38,331 nucleotides of DNA from JBBQSU01 sp038234815. GTDB lineage: Bacteria; Planctomycetota; Phycisphaerae; Tepidisphaerales; Tepidisphaeraceae. Both the position numbers and the translations under genes were made by a program. The notes under the pieces were generated by a model. The model did not search any database. It saw nothing but the letters and a program-made list of their open reading frames with translations, and was not told the origin of the DNA. The stretch spans positions 1 through 38,331 of the forward strand of contig JBBQSU010000015.1 in the NCBI GenBank assembly GCA_038234815.1, in the 5' to 3' direction. Below, piece by piece: positions 17,108 through 24,791 of the stretch (position 1 is its first letter; each line of letters opens with the position of its first letter).

Positions 17108-17779
17108 ATGTTCCGGTATGTGCCGAATCTTCTGACCGCAGGGCGACTGGTGTTGTCCGTGGTCTTTTTCACGCTCCTGGGCTTCTATCAATACGAAGGC
17201 CGCGGGGACCCGACACTGCTGAACTGGGCGTTGGCCACGTACGTCGTGGCGTTGATAACCGACTGGCTGGACGGATACCTGGCGCGGAAATGGAAAGTCG
17301 AGGGGCAGTTCGGGCGGATCGTCGATCCGTTTGTCGACAAAATTCTGGTGCTGGGCACGTTTATCTTTCTGGCGGGCAAGAATTTCATTATTCCTGACGA
17401 ACAGGTGTTCGTCGACCGATCGCTTGTGGTCCGGACGATCACCGGCGTGGCCCCGGGAATTGTTGTGGTTTTACTCGCCAGGGAATTGCTCGTGACCAGC
17501 CTTCGCGGGCTGGGAGAAAGCAGCGGGCAGAATTTTGGTGCGGCGTTCGTAGGAAAATTTAAAATGGGCTTTCAGTCGGGCACGATCCTGGCCATCCTGG
17601 TCTATGTGAATTATCACGCCTGGAAGTGGCCCGAGCCTTATGGCCGGATCGCGCTCTACGTCCGCGACTTTGGCATCTGGGGTACGGTCGTCATCACCAT
17701 TTATAGCAGTGTCACCTATATACAACGAGCCAAGGCGCTGTTTGGGAAGGCGGACCAAAAGCAGGAGCCGGTGACGTGA
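17108..17779 (+). CDS. pgsA: CDP-alcohol phosphatidyltransferase (phosphatidylglycerophosphate synthase)
   Basis: The enzyme transfers a phosphatidyl group from CDP-diacylglycerol to glycerol-3-phosphate in the membrane. The family signature DG-x2-AR-x8-G-x3-D-x3-D is complete (from DGYLAR to DPFVD), and several hydrophobic segments surround it. The following gene encodes PgpA, which dephosphorylates the PgsA product, so the glycerophosphate specificity is a reasonable inference. The ATG at 17108 (MFRYVPNLLTAGRL) matches the usual family start; an in-frame GTG at 17069, six bases after the preceding stop, would add 13 residues. The stop overlaps the pgpA start as GTGA. The insert near residues 90-120 is longer than in typical PgsA. 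Confidence 0.9.
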   Translation: MFRYVPNLLTAGRLVLSVVFFTLLGFYQYEGRGDPTLLNWALATYVVALITDWLDGYLARKWKVEGQFGRIVDPFVDKILVLGTFIFLAGKNFIIPDEQVFVDRSLVVRTITGVAPGIVVVLLARELLVTSLRGLGESSGQNFGAAFVGKFKMGFQSGTILAILVYVNYHAWKWPEPYGRIALYVRDFGIWGTVVITIYSSVTYIQRAKALFGKADQKQEPVT

Positions 17780-18240
17780 AGAAGTGGCTGGTCACATTCT
17801 TTGGTGCGGGCCTGATGCCCAAAGCGCCGGGCACCGCGGGCAGCGCGCTGGCTTGCGTGGCATTGTTCGGACTGTCTCGGGTTTGTCCTGGCGATTACTG
17901 GACAAGCGCGGTGGTGGCGGGCTTGCTGGCAAGCTGCGCCCTGGCGATCGGACTTGCGCCCTGGGCAATCGCGTACTTCGGACGCAAGGACCCGCAACCG
18001 TTTGTACTGGACGAAGTCGCTGGCATCTGCCTGACAGCACTGTTCTTGCCCATCGGCCGGTGGTGGCATTGGGGCATTGTCTTTGCAGCGTTTCGGGTGT
18101 TCGATATTCTCAAGCCCCCGCCGGCGCGACAATTGGAAAAATTGCCGGCAGGATGGGGCATTCTCTGCGATGACCTGGCCGCGGCTGTTTATGCCAACCT
18201 GGTGTGCCAGGTCGTGTTCCGATACTTTATTTCTTTATGA
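17776..18240 (+). CDS. pgpA: Phosphatidylglycerophosphatase A
   Basis: PgpA removes the phosphate from phosphatidylglycerophosphate to give phosphatidylglycerol. The 154-aa product carries the family motifs MPKAPGTAGS near the N terminus, VLDEVAG in the middle and WGILCDDLAAAVYANL near the end, with hydrophobic helices between. The DEVAG and DD acidic residues are the likely metal ligands. It starts with GTG at 17776 overlapping the pgsA stop by four bases, a typical translational coupling. Its stop is followed eight bases later by uppP. Confidence 0.93.
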   Translation: MKKWLVTFFGAGLMPKAPGTAGSALACVALFGLSRVCPGDYWTSAVVAGLLASCALAIGLAPWAIAYFGRKDPQPFVLDEVAGICLTALFLPIGRWWHWGIVFAAFRVFDILKPPPARQLEKLPAGWGILCDDLAAAVYANLVCQVVFRYFISL

Positions 18241-18247
18241 GGTGTCC

Positions 18248-19123
18248 GTGCATCCTTACCTGCTCTCACTGCTGCTGGGTATCATTGAAGGGCTGACGGA
18301 ATTTCTACCGGTCAGCTCGACGGCACACCTGCGCATCTCCGAATCCCTTTTCGGCCTCGACCTCCAGGACCCGTTTTGGAAAGCGTATTCGATCATCATC
18401 CAGCTCGGTGCAGTGCTGTGCCTGCCGGTTTATTTCCGCAAGCGAATCCTGGGTCTGGCGAAATCTTTTCCCCGCGGGGAAGACGGCACGCGCAATCTCC
18501 TCACCCATCCCCTGTCGCTAACGATTATCGCATTCGTCTGCACCGCAGTTCCAGCGCTGCTGATGAAGAAGCTGATCTCGAAGAATTTGGAAAGCCTTAC
18601 GGTGATTTCGCTGTCACTGCTGGTGGGCGGGATTGTGATGTGGGTGGTAGACGTGATGTTCCGCAAGCCATCCACCGAGCGCATGGACCGCATGAATTTG
18701 CCACAAGCGGTATGGATTGGGCTGATCCAAACGCTTTCGGCGATTTTTCCGGGCACCAGTCGCAGCATGGCCACGATCGCCGCCGGGCAAACGGCCGGCC
18801 TGTCGCGCACCGCAGCGCTGGAATTTTCATTCTTCCTCTCGATCCCGACCATGTTCGCGGCCTGTGGCAAGGAATTACTGGATGTGGTGCGTCATAAAGG
18901 TGAATTCGCCGGCACGGGCACGCTGCACTTGAGCGGCCAAGACTGGATCACGCTCGGAATTGGGTTCGGTGTGTCGTTCGTCGTGGCGATTGTTGTCGTA
19001 CACCTGTTCTTGGCCTGGGTGCGGCGGCACGGCTTTGTCCCGTTTGCGATCTACCGCATCCTGCTGGGTTTACTTCTCTTAGCGGTCGTCGGCGGGTATG
19101 TCGTTCTTCCCAAGCTCGGGTGA
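18248..19123 (+). CDS. uppP: Undecaprenyl-diphosphatase
   Basis: UppP (BacA) converts undecaprenyl diphosphate to the monophosphate carrier used for peptidoglycan and surface polysaccharide synthesis, and gives bacitracin resistance when abundant. The 291-aa membrane protein shows both catalytic signatures: EGLTEFLPVSSTAHL (residues 14-28) and PGTSRSMATIAAGQTAGLSR. I start it at GTG 18248 because GAGG lies five bases upstream and the sequence VHPYLLSLLLG matches the normal family start; the frame stays open upstream through pgpA but that is a shadow. It is the last gene of the pgsA-pgpA-uppP set. Confidence 0.95.
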   Translation: MHPYLLSLLLGIIEGLTEFLPVSSTAHLRISESLFGLDLQDPFWKAYSIIIQLGAVLCLPVYFRKRILGLAKSFPRGEDGTRNLLTHPLSLTIIAFVCTAVPALLMKKLISKNLESLTVISLSLLVGGIVMWVVDVMFRKPSTERMDRMNLPQAVWIGLIQTLSAIFPGTSRSMATIAAGQTAGLSRTAALEFSFFLSIPTMFAACGKELLDVVRHKGEFAGTGTLHLSGQDWITLGIGFGVSFVVAIVVVHLFLAWVRRHGFVPFAIYRILLGLLLLAVVGGYVVLPKLG

Positions 19124-19153
19124 CGATGACGAACGGACGGCCGACATAAACTG

Positions 19154-19182
19154 TTGACTTCGATGGGTATTTTGCCTATTTA
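19154..19182 (+). promoter_or_regulatory. Sigma70-like promoter of the oxidoreductase gene
   Basis: TTGACT (19154-19159) and TATTTA (19177-19182) are separated by 17 bases. Transcription would begin near 19189, giving a leader of about 22 bases that contains GGAG before the ATG at 19211. The stretch is AT-rich compared with its surroundings. A near twin lies at 34848-34876. Confidence 0.5.
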
Positions 19183-19210
19183 AAGAAAATCTTACGGAGA
19201 AAAACAAAAA

Positions 19211-20383
19211 ATGGACACGATTCGTTTCGGCGTGGTCGGTTACGGCAACATGGGTACGCATCACGCCAGATATTTTTCTGAAGGCAAAGTAGAAAATGCC
19301 ACCCTCGGCGCGGTCTGCGACCTGGATCCGGCTCGGCTCGAAATTGCCAAAAAATACAACGTACCGCTTTTTCTTAATCACCGGGAGATGCTGGCCAGCG
19401 GGACGGTGGATGCCATCTTGGTAGCCACCCCTCACTACGACCATCCGCCCATCGCGATGGAAGCCTTCGAAAAGAAAATCCATGTGCTGATCGAAAAGCC
19501 CGCGGCCGTCAGTGTCAAAGCCGCCCGGGACATGAACGAAGCGGCCAAGCGGCACCCAGAAGTAAAATTCGGGATTATGTTCAACCAGCGCACAACCCCG
19601 CTGTATCAGAAGCTGCGCGAGTTGATTGCCGACGGCGAACTCGGTGAAATCCGCAGGGTCACGTGGCTGATTACCGACTGGTTCCGCACCTGGTCGTATT
19701 ACGCATCCGGCGGATGGCGGGCCACCTGGGCCGGCGAAGGCGGAGGCGTGCTGATTAACCAGTGCCCCCACAATCTCGATCTCATTCAGTGGACCACGGG
19801 CATGATGCCCAGCCGTGTAACGGCTGTCGGCTTCATCGGCAAGACGCACCCGATTGAGGTGGAAGACGAGATGACCGCCATTCTGGAATATCCCAACGGC
19901 GCGATCGGACACTTCATCACCTCCACCGGCGAAGCTCCGGGCACCAACCGATTTGAAGTCTGCGGGGATCGCGGGAAGATCGTCGCCGAAGGCGGCAAAC
20001 TGATGTTTCATCGCGCTCGAAAAAATGTGCAGGAAATCAATCAGACCTCGCCGGATTCGTTTGTGCATGTCGAAATGTGGCCGATCGACATCCCGCTCGG
20101 TCATGGCCCCCAGGATCAGCATCGCGCGATTAGCCAGAATTTTGTCAACGCCATATTAAAGGGCACGCCACTACTTTCCCCCGGCGAAGAAGGCGTTCGC
20201 GGGCTTGAACTGGGCAACGCCATGATGATGGCCGGCCTGACGCGCCAGCCGGTCGATTTGCCGCTGGCGGGTGAAAAATACGACGATTTCATCAAGGACA
20301 TGATTAAGAAGCATGGCGGGAAGAAAGCCCTATCGACCAAGGCCAAAACGCAGGCGAGCATGGCCGAAACGTTCGGCGCGTGA
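19211..20383 (+). CDS. Gfo/Idh/MocA family oxidoreductase
   Basis: A 390-aa NAD(P)-dependent sugar or inositol dehydrogenase type protein. The N-terminal Rossmann fold opens with GVVGYGNMGTHHARYF (dinucleotide loop at about residues 8-15), and EKPAAV (95-100) carries the family's conserved lysine. The substrate-domain segment GGGVLINQCPHNLDLIQW holds the Asn and His usually placed at the active site. There is no signal peptide, so it acts in the cytoplasm. The substrate is not evident. GGAG lies about ten bases before the ATG. The glycosidase gene follows after 33 bases and probably shares the transcript. Confidence 0.92.
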   Translation: MDTIRFGVVGYGNMGTHHARYFSEGKVENATLGAVCDLDPARLEIAKKYNVPLFLNHREMLASGTVDAILVATPHYDHPPIAMEAFEKKIHVLIEKPAAVSVKAARDMNEAAKRHPEVKFGIMFNQRTTPLYQKLRELIADGELGEIRRVTWLITDWFRTWSYYASGGWRATWAGEGGGVLINQCPHNLDLIQWTTGMMPSRVTAVGFIGKTHPIEVEDEMTAILEYPNGAIGHFITSTGEAPGTNRFEVCGDRGKIVAEGGKLMFHRARKNVQEINQTSPDSFVHVEMWPIDIPLGHGPQDQHRAISQNFVNAILKGTPLLSPGEEGVRGLELGNAMMMAGLTRQPVDLPLAGEKYDDFIKDMIKKHGGKKALSTKAKTQASMAETFGA

Positions 20384-20416
20384 TCCCCGCGGTCGCTTGT
20401 GAGATAATTGTCACAG

Positions 20417-21493
20417 ATGCCGGCCAGAGGAATCGTCATCACCGCCGTCCTGACCTACCTGGCCGTGTGGGGCTGTGTGATGCTGCCCACCGGCACTTCG
20501 GCCGGTGACAACGTCCCGGTCACTCACCCGACCACGCTTCCTGCCGCACGGATGCTGGTGGGCTTGCCGTTCCGTGGGGCGGGAATGCAGATCCAGCGCA
20601 CCGACTGGATCGATCGCTACGAAAAAAGCATGGACGAGATCGCTGAAGTCGGCGGCGATTCGGTCTTGCTCGTGGTCGATGCCCGGCAGGAAAACGGCTC
20701 GTCCAGCCGCATCTACCTCGACATGCGCATGACCCCTACGCCCGATGCCTTGTCGCATTTGATTGGCCATGCCAAAGCCAAGGGGTTGCGGGTGATTCTG
20801 ATGCCCATCGTCCTGCTGGATAACCCTCGCGGAAATGAGTGGCGGGGTACGCTTAAGCCTGAAAGCTGGGACGAATGGTGGGACAGCTACCGGGCGATGA
20901 TGAACCACTTCGCGTGGATCGCGCAGGCCAACGGCGTGGACATGCTGGTGGTGGGATCGGAACTGGTCAGCACCGAAAGCCAGTTGGATCAGTGGACGAC
21001 GACGATCAGCAAGGTTCGGGAAACGTTCAAAGGCCGGCTGACCTATTCGGCCAACTGGGATCATTACACGTCGATTCCATTCTGGGATCAGCTCGATCTC
21101 ATCAGCATGAACAGCTATTACAAAATGGGGAAGGATCGGACCGTCACGGTACAACAGATCGTGACGCGCTGGCGGGAAATACAAAATGATCAGCTTTCGT
21201 TTACCCGCAAAATGAACAAGCCGCTGTTTTTCACCGAGGTCGGGTGGTGCAGTTTAACCAACGCCGCCCACGAGCCTTGGGATTACACCAAGGAAAGCGA
21301 AACGATCGATCTTGATTTGCAAAAACGCCTTTACGAAGGTTTTTTCGAGGCATGGGACGGTATTAAAGACCTGGGCGGATATATGATCTGGGAATGGACG
21401 CCCGGCGACGGCGGGCCTGACGACCGCGGGTACACCCCCAAAGGCAAGCCGGCTGAAAAAGTCCTGCGGCAGTGGCTGGCGAAAAAGCCATGA
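20417..21493 (+). CDS. Exported glycoside hydrolase, GH113-like TIM barrel
   Basis: The 358-aa product begins with a signal-like hydrophobic segment (VITAVLTYLAVWG) followed by a Cys, possibly a weak lipobox. The rest has the look of a clan-A (beta/alpha)8 glycosidase similar to GH113 beta-mannanases: VVGSELVSTE supplies a likely acid/base glutamate, LISMNSYY follows, and KPLFFTEVGW supplies a likely nucleophile glutamate. MIWEWTPGD closes the barrel. Mannan or another beta-glycan is a plausible substrate, but this is inference from the family. I use the ATG at 20417; the frame extends upstream only three codons to a TTG. It follows the oxidoreductase closely. Confidence 0.8.
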   Translation: MPARGIVITAVLTYLAVWGCVMLPTGTSAGDNVPVTHPTTLPAARMLVGLPFRGAGMQIQRTDWIDRYEKSMDEIAEVGGDSVLLVVDARQENGSSSRIYLDMRMTPTPDALSHLIGHAKAKGLRVILMPIVLLDNPRGNEWRGTLKPESWDEWWDSYRAMMNHFAWIAQANGVDMLVVGSELVSTESQLDQWTTTISKVRETFKGRLTYSANWDHYTSIPFWDQLDLISMNSYYKMGKDRTVTVQQIVTRWREIQNDQLSFTRKMNKPLFFTEVGWCSLTNAAHEPWDYTKESETIDLDLQKRLYEGFFEAWDGIKDLGGYMIWEWTPGDGGPDDRGYTPKGKPAEKVLRQWLAKKP

Positions 21494-21549
21494 CCTGCGA
21501 ATTTTGCCTGTGGGATGACAATTCGACCAATGGCAATTTACGGCGTTTC

Positions 21550-21578
21550 TTGACACTTTTTTGCCCATCTGCTACGGT
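21550..21578 (+). promoter_or_regulatory. Sigma70-like promoter upstream of the secreted helical protein
   Basis: A consensus TTGACA (21550-21555) is followed after 17 bases by TACGGT (21573-21578), with TG two bases earlier forming a TGC extension. The -10 is weak but the -35 is perfect and the spacer ideal. Transcription would begin near 21585, just before the inverted repeat at 21593. Confidence 0.45.
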
Positions 21579-21592
21579 CGGAAGCTCGCTTT

Positions 21593-21607
21593 ATTCAGGG
21601 CCTGAAT
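21593..21607. promoter_or_regulatory. 15-bp perfect inverted repeat in the leader
   Basis: ATTCAGG and CCTGAAT are exact reverse complements around a single G. The site lies just downstream of the predicted transcription start and 29 bases before the ATG at 21636, a position suited to an operator. It could also be chance. Confidence 0.3.
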
Positions 21608-21635
21608 CTCAGGTGATACGGGAGTGCCAAAGCTC

Positions 21636-22730
21636 ATGAACGCCCGATTTTGCATTCGCCTTGCGGTTGCTGGATTGGTGTGCGCTTTGGCGCACGCCGG
21701 TTTTGCCCAAGATATCAAAGGCATCCCCGATTCCATCAAGATGTCCGAGCCGGCGCAAGTCGGACCGGTGAAGACGTTTATCGCCGCCCAGTTTGCCCGG
21801 ATCAAATCCGACAACCCGGCAGAGCAATCCGCGGCCCGCGATGCGCTCATCGGCGAACTGTCGGCCCGTGTGGGCAAGGAAAGCAACTCTTACCTGGCCG
21901 CCTACAGCGTCGAGGTAAACGCCCGCGTGCTGGGCCTGGTCTCCGAGCCTTCCCCCACCGCCCGTCTGAATGCCGCGATCGTCCTGGCCCGCACGGCCGA
22001 GCGAAGCAAAAGTCCGGCGCTGGTCGAAGCCACCATCGCCTGCCTGCAAGACCGGCTGGGCGGGGTTGCTTTGTGGGGCGCAAAGGCCGCAGGGTCGATT
22101 TTGGTCAATTTCGCCAGTGCCGGGCGCGTGGTCAATAGCCCGCTCCTGCCGGCGCTGATTAAGTCTGTTAAGTCGCATCCCAATTCCGGTGCAGTTGCTG
22201 ATGAAGTTTTCAGCGCGCTGACGCTCGATTATACCAATGTCCGGCCGACCGAAGGCGCAGTGCAGTGGGTCGTGCCCGGGTTGCTCGATCTGCTGGATTT
22301 TCGCATCAGCCTCTATTCGGCCACCAACACGCCCGATGAACCCTTCGCCGAACGCCCCGCTACCGGTTTTTTAACCAACGACCGGGTAACCCCCTTCCTC
22401 AGCCCGGCCCAGCAAACACAGGCGGTGCAACTCCTGCAAAATCTGCTGGCGGTCTCCACCCAGCGGGCGGCGATGAAGCGCGACGATGCCGACCAGCTTT
22501 GGCGCGTCATCGTGGCCTCGGCGCAGGCCCTCGGTTTTCTCGACCAGGCCACTCTGGCCAACGTTTGTAAGCCCTATATCAACGCCCGCGGATCATCCAA
22601 TTTTCAGGCCCTGGTGAGTTCTTTGCCGGCGGTTCACAACGCCATCATCGGGATTGAGCGCTTTTCCAGTGTGAAAGACTTTCCGATTCTCAAAGCGCCC
22701 GCCTCGACGCCGACCGCCCCGGTCCAGTAA
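21636..22730 (+). CDS. Secreted alpha-helical protein of unknown function
   Basis: I do not recognise a named family. The 364-aa product has a clear signal peptide (MNARFCIRL, then AVAGLVCALAHAG, probable cut after GFA). The mature part is rich in Ala, Leu and amphipathic helices, and segments such as SPTARLNAAIVLARTAE and GGVALWGAKAAGSIL look like HEAT/ARM-type repeats. Export suggests a periplasmic scaffold or binding role. The ATG at 21636 is chosen; an in-frame GTG lies four codons earlier at 21624, with GGGAG in between or overlapping. The OppA-like gene begins nine bases after the stop, so the two are probably co-transcribed. Confidence 0.8.
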   Translation: MNARFCIRLAVAGLVCALAHAGFAQDIKGIPDSIKMSEPAQVGPVKTFIAAQFARIKSDNPAEQSAARDALIGELSARVGKESNSYLAAYSVEVNARVLGLVSEPSPTARLNAAIVLARTAERSKSPALVEATIACLQDRLGGVALWGAKAAGSILVNFASAGRVVNSPLLPALIKSVKSHPNSGAVADEVFSALTLDYTNVRPTEGAVQWVVPGLLDLLDFRISLYSATNTPDEPFAERPATGFLTNDRVTPFLSPAQQTQAVQLLQNLLAVSTQRAAMKRDDADQLWRVIVASAQALGFLDQATLANVCKPYINARGSSNFQALVSSLPAVHNAIIGIERFSSVKDFPILKAPASTPTAPVQ

Positions 22731-22739
22731 AACCTTGGC

Positions 22740-24377
22740 ATGAAACAGACCCTTTGCGGCGTCGCGCTGCTGCTGGCCGGACTCTCGTCGGTCCTGCTTG
22801 CCCAGGATCGCGCAGATTTCACCTACGTCGATCGCGGGGATGTCAGCACGCTCGACCCTAATCGAATGAGCTGGCTGCAGGACATCCGCGTGGGCAACGC
22901 GCTTTACGAAGGGCTTTATGCGCTGGAACCGGGCACGCTCAAGTGCATCCCCGGCACCGCCGAGAAGATCGACACCAGCCCCGATCAACTCACCTGGACC
23001 TTCACTATCCGACCCAACGCCGCCTGGAGCAATGGCGATCCCGTCACCAGCGCCGATTTTGTTTTTGCCTGGCAGCGGATGCTGCAAAGCCCCGGCGAAT
23101 ACACCTACCTCCTGCATTACATCAAGGGCGCCGCACAGTACGAAGCCGACGTTGCCAAGGACCCGAAGCGAGCCGATTTTGCGGCCGTCGGGATCAAAGC
23201 GCCCGATGCCCGGACGGTCATCGTCACGCTCGAACACCCCGTGACTTTTTTCCCCGACCTGATTGCCTTCACTCCCTTCTGGCCGCTCAATCAGCGAGCG
23301 ATGGAACCGTTCAAACGGACCGACCCCGCTACGGGCCGGGTTTCCTATGACGAGAAATTCACGCTGCCCGGCGCGCTGGTGACGAACGGGCCGTTCAAAC
23401 TGACGAAATGGGAACTCCGCGTCGGCTTGCGATTAGAGAAGAACGAACACTACTGGGATAAGCAAAACGTCAAATCCAACAGCGTTGAATTGGTGGTGGC
23501 GCAGGAGCCGCTCACCTCGCTGCGAAAATACGAAGCCCACGAGGTGGATTGGCTGGCCGAACCCAATGGCGAGGTTTCGGCCAGTCTGCTGGCCCAGAAA
23601 CGCAAGGACCTCATCATCACGCCCGCGTTCGGGACTTACTTCTATTCGGTCAACTGCCTGCCCACGATGGCCGACGGCCGGCCGAATCCCCTCAAAGACC
23701 CGCGCGTCCGCAGGGCGCTTTCAATGGCAGTCAACCGGCGGCCCATCGTCGAGCAGATCACCCGCTGCGGCGAACCAACGGCCAATACCTACATCCCACC
23801 GGCCGTGTTTCCCGACTACAAAGTCGCTCCCGGCCCGGATTTTGATCTCAAGGCGGCAAGGCAGTTGATGAAAGAAGCCGGATATCCGGTGGGAAAAGGA
23901 TTTCCCGTCCTCAAGTTGCTTTTCAATACCGAAGGCGACCACCGCACGGTGGCCGAGTACATTGCCAAACAGTGGCGAACGAATTTGAACGTTACCTTCG
24001 AACTTGAAGGCATCGAGATCGCGCAATTCCGCAAGCGCCTGCACGACAAGCAATACGACATTGCAAGGGCAAGCTGGTATGGCGATTACAACGACATTTC
24101 GACCTTCACCGACAAATACCTGACCGGCGGAGACAACAACGATTCGGGCTGGTCCAATGCCGAATACGACCGGCTGTGTGCCCAGGCCGCCCGAGAGGCC
24201 GACCCCGCCAAACGCACGCAAATGCTGGCGCAGGCCGAAACGATCTTGCTTACCGAACAGCCCATCATCCCGCTCTACGTCTACACCAATCGATACCTGC
24301 TGCGCGACAACGTCCGCGGGGTAATTCCCACCGCAAGAAACGTGGTGCTGCTGAAATACGTGTGGGTGCAACGCTAG
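22740..24377 (+). CDS. Peptide/oligopeptide ABC transporter substrate-binding protein
   Basis: A 545-aa periplasmic solute-binding protein of the OppA/DppA family (SBP family 5). It has a signal peptide (MKQTLCGVALLLAGLSSVLL, cut near AQD). Family marks include STLDPNR, VGNALYEGLY, the YTFTIRPNAAWSNGDPVTSADFVF-type block near residues 85-110, LKDPRVRRALSMAVNR, and a C-terminal PIIPLYVYTNRYL. The segment ASWYGDYND is typical of the oligopeptide-binding group. No permease or ATPase genes follow; the next sequence is the repeat element copy 2. It may supply a transporter encoded elsewhere or work with the helical protein encoded just upstream. Confidence 0.92.
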   Translation: MKQTLCGVALLLAGLSSVLLAQDRADFTYVDRGDVSTLDPNRMSWLQDIRVGNALYEGLYALEPGTLKCIPGTAEKIDTSPDQLTWTFTIRPNAAWSNGDPVTSADFVFAWQRMLQSPGEYTYLLHYIKGAAQYEADVAKDPKRADFAAVGIKAPDARTVIVTLEHPVTFFPDLIAFTPFWPLNQRAMEPFKRTDPATGRVSYDEKFTLPGALVTNGPFKLTKWELRVGLRLEKNEHYWDKQNVKSNSVELVVAQEPLTSLRKYEAHEVDWLAEPNGEVSASLLAQKRKDLIITPAFGTYFYSVNCLPTMADGRPNPLKDPRVRRALSMAVNRRPIVEQITRCGEPTANTYIPPAVFPDYKVAPGPDFDLKAARQLMKEAGYPVGKGFPVLKLLFNTEGDHRTVAEYIAKQWRTNLNVTFELEGIEIAQFRKRLHDKQYDIARASWYGDYNDISTFTDKYLTGGDNNDSGWSNAEYDRLCAQAAREADPAKRTQMLAQAETILLTEQPIIPLYVYTNRYLLRDNVRGVIPTARNVVLLKYVWVQR

Positions 24378-24616
24378 CGAAGCGAGTGGGTGTGACTCCT
24401 CGGTGTGGCCGTTCGGATAGGCGGTTTGGGTGGCTCAAGGCCGGCGTACGCGCAGACCTGTCCTTTCTCGGTAATTAGGTCGCCGAGCAAAGGTTGCGGC
24501 CTAGCGGGAAGTGGGGCGCCCGATCTGCAAGGGGTGGCCGCGACCATGCAGGGCTATATCGCTCTACCGATCCGCGCTGACCGTCCCTACGGCGGTTTGG
24601 GTAAGACCGGGCAACT
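24378..24616. other. Intergenic stretch before repeat element copy 2
   Basis: No convincing gene. A 12-base direct repeat, GGCGGTTTGGGT, occurs at 24420-24431 and again at 24591-24602, the second copy just before the palindrome. This could mark the left edge of the element or be chance. Confidence 0.4.
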
Positions 24617-24650
24617 TTGGTGCGCTTTTTGGCGCCAAAAAGCGCACCAA
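24617..24650. repeat. Perfect 34-bp palindrome (P1 of copy 2)
   Basis: The arm TTGGTGCGCTTTTTGGC is followed directly by its exact reverse complement. Compared with P1 of copy 1 the inner AAATT is replaced by TTTTT in the left arm, and the right arm changes correspondingly. This compensated change keeps the symmetry perfect, which points to selection on the palindrome itself. Confidence 0.95.
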
Positions 24651-24731
24651 GATTTGACCCCTTCGAAAAAAAATAAAATTTTTTACAAAGCGTTTATCCA
24701 CATAAGTTTAGGTGCAGTTTGGAGCACTCCA

Positions 24732-24763
24732 AGTTGCGCGAAAAGGCGCCAATTTGCGCAACT
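24732..24763. repeat. Imperfect palindrome (P2 of copy 2)
   Basis: Centred on GGCGCC at 24747.5, 114 bases from the P1 centre. The arms AGTTGCGCGAAAAGGC and GCCAATTTGCGCAACT match at 13 of 16 pairs. The left arm carries the same TTGCGCGAA as P2 of copy 1. Confidence 0.85.
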
Positions 24764-24791
24764 CCTGCCCCTTGGATAGAAGAGTATCTTT

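Noticed and set aside
15764..17191. A 475-codon open frame on the minus strand opposite the MBL gene
   Set aside because: It is the complement of a gene with clear metal-binding motifs and also spans the terminator hairpin and the small gene.
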